Source: Flavobacteriales bacterium (GTDB lineage: Bacteria; Bacteroidota; Bacteroidia; Flavobacteriales_D; Parvicellaceae). From it: a DNA stretch of 5,831 bases. Below are positions 5,787 through 5,831 of the stretch, piece by piece. The stretch is taken from contig JALTUD010000332.1 in assembly GCA_027047735.1 (NCBI GenBank), forward strand, positions 1-5,831. The letters run 5' to 3'. A model generated the notes under the pieces. The model did no database searches, was not told the DNA's origin, and saw nothing but the letters and a program-made list of their open reading frames with translations. The first letter of the stretch is position 1. Each line of letters starts with the position of its first letter. A program made the position numbers and the translations under genes.

Positions 5787-5831
5787 CAAAGATTTTTTTC
5801 ATCGTCTAAAGAAACTAAAACTCATTTTCTT

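Larger units (their letters stand above)
5608..5831. repeat. Two diverged direct copies of a hairpin-associated module (REP/MITE-like or small-ORF tails)
   Basis: No convincing gene lies in the 314 bases after 5517; this entry describes the part past the terminators. Copy 1 starts at the hairpin at 5607 and runs to about 5668. Copy 2 starts at the hairpin at 5771 and runs to the window edge. In both, an ATAGC/GCTAT hairpin and a T-run precede CAyCGTCTAA (5637 and 5800, 163 bases apart), followed by a region ending TTTTCTT. By hand, 24 of 32 bases agree from CAyCGTCTAA to TTTTCTT. Hairpin-to-CAyCG spacing is 29 and 28 bases. A third hairpin (5687-5708) lies between the copies. The right edge cuts copy 2, so the full unit is not visible. 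Confidence 0.55.

Overview
The window looks like the chromosome of a member of the Bacteroidota, probably Flavobacteriia or a close relative. It is AT-rich and has no clear Shine-Dalgarno sequences before its genes. It encodes a protein with the C-terminal sorting domain of the type IX secretion system (T9SS, the gliding/Por system), and it has a DUF4476 protein of the kind common in that phylum. The taxonomic call is an inference from gene families and base composition.

Layout. Positions 1-2048 (+) hold the 3' end of a very large secreted protein: part of an Ig-like repeat, then two gapless 256-residue copies of an Asp-rich thrombospondin type-3 (calcium-binding) module, then a type B T9SS sorting domain. 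A long perfect hairpin (2058-2110) terminates it. Next come an HMG-CoA lyase family gene (2181-3041, +) and, 19 bases later, a small four-helix membrane protein (3061-3480, +), likely one transcript. The ribonuclease Z gene rnz (3490-4410, -) converges on it with only 9 bases between the stop codons. rnz must start at a TTG codon. A 111-base intergenic region (4411-4521) separates rnz from a divergent gene for a secreted DUF4476 protein (4522-5517, +), which ends at a strong terminator (5565-5596).

The last 235 bases (5597-5831) hold no convincing gene. They do hold three short hairpins and two diverged direct copies, 163 bases apart, of a module of about 60 bases. On the minus strand both copies read as the end of a small ORF with the pattern KKxxFSxxRR-stop, followed by a hairpin. 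This is either a REP/MITE-like intergenic repeat or the tails of small tandem ORFs, and it is the least explained part of the window.

How the genes relate. The genes do not form one pathway. The window joins a cell-surface protein, an acyl-CoA catabolic enzyme with a membrane protein, a tRNA 3'-processing enzyme and a secreted protein of unknown function. No defence system, phage, integron or CRISPR array is visible. A new biological system is not supported beyond the repeat region at the right end.
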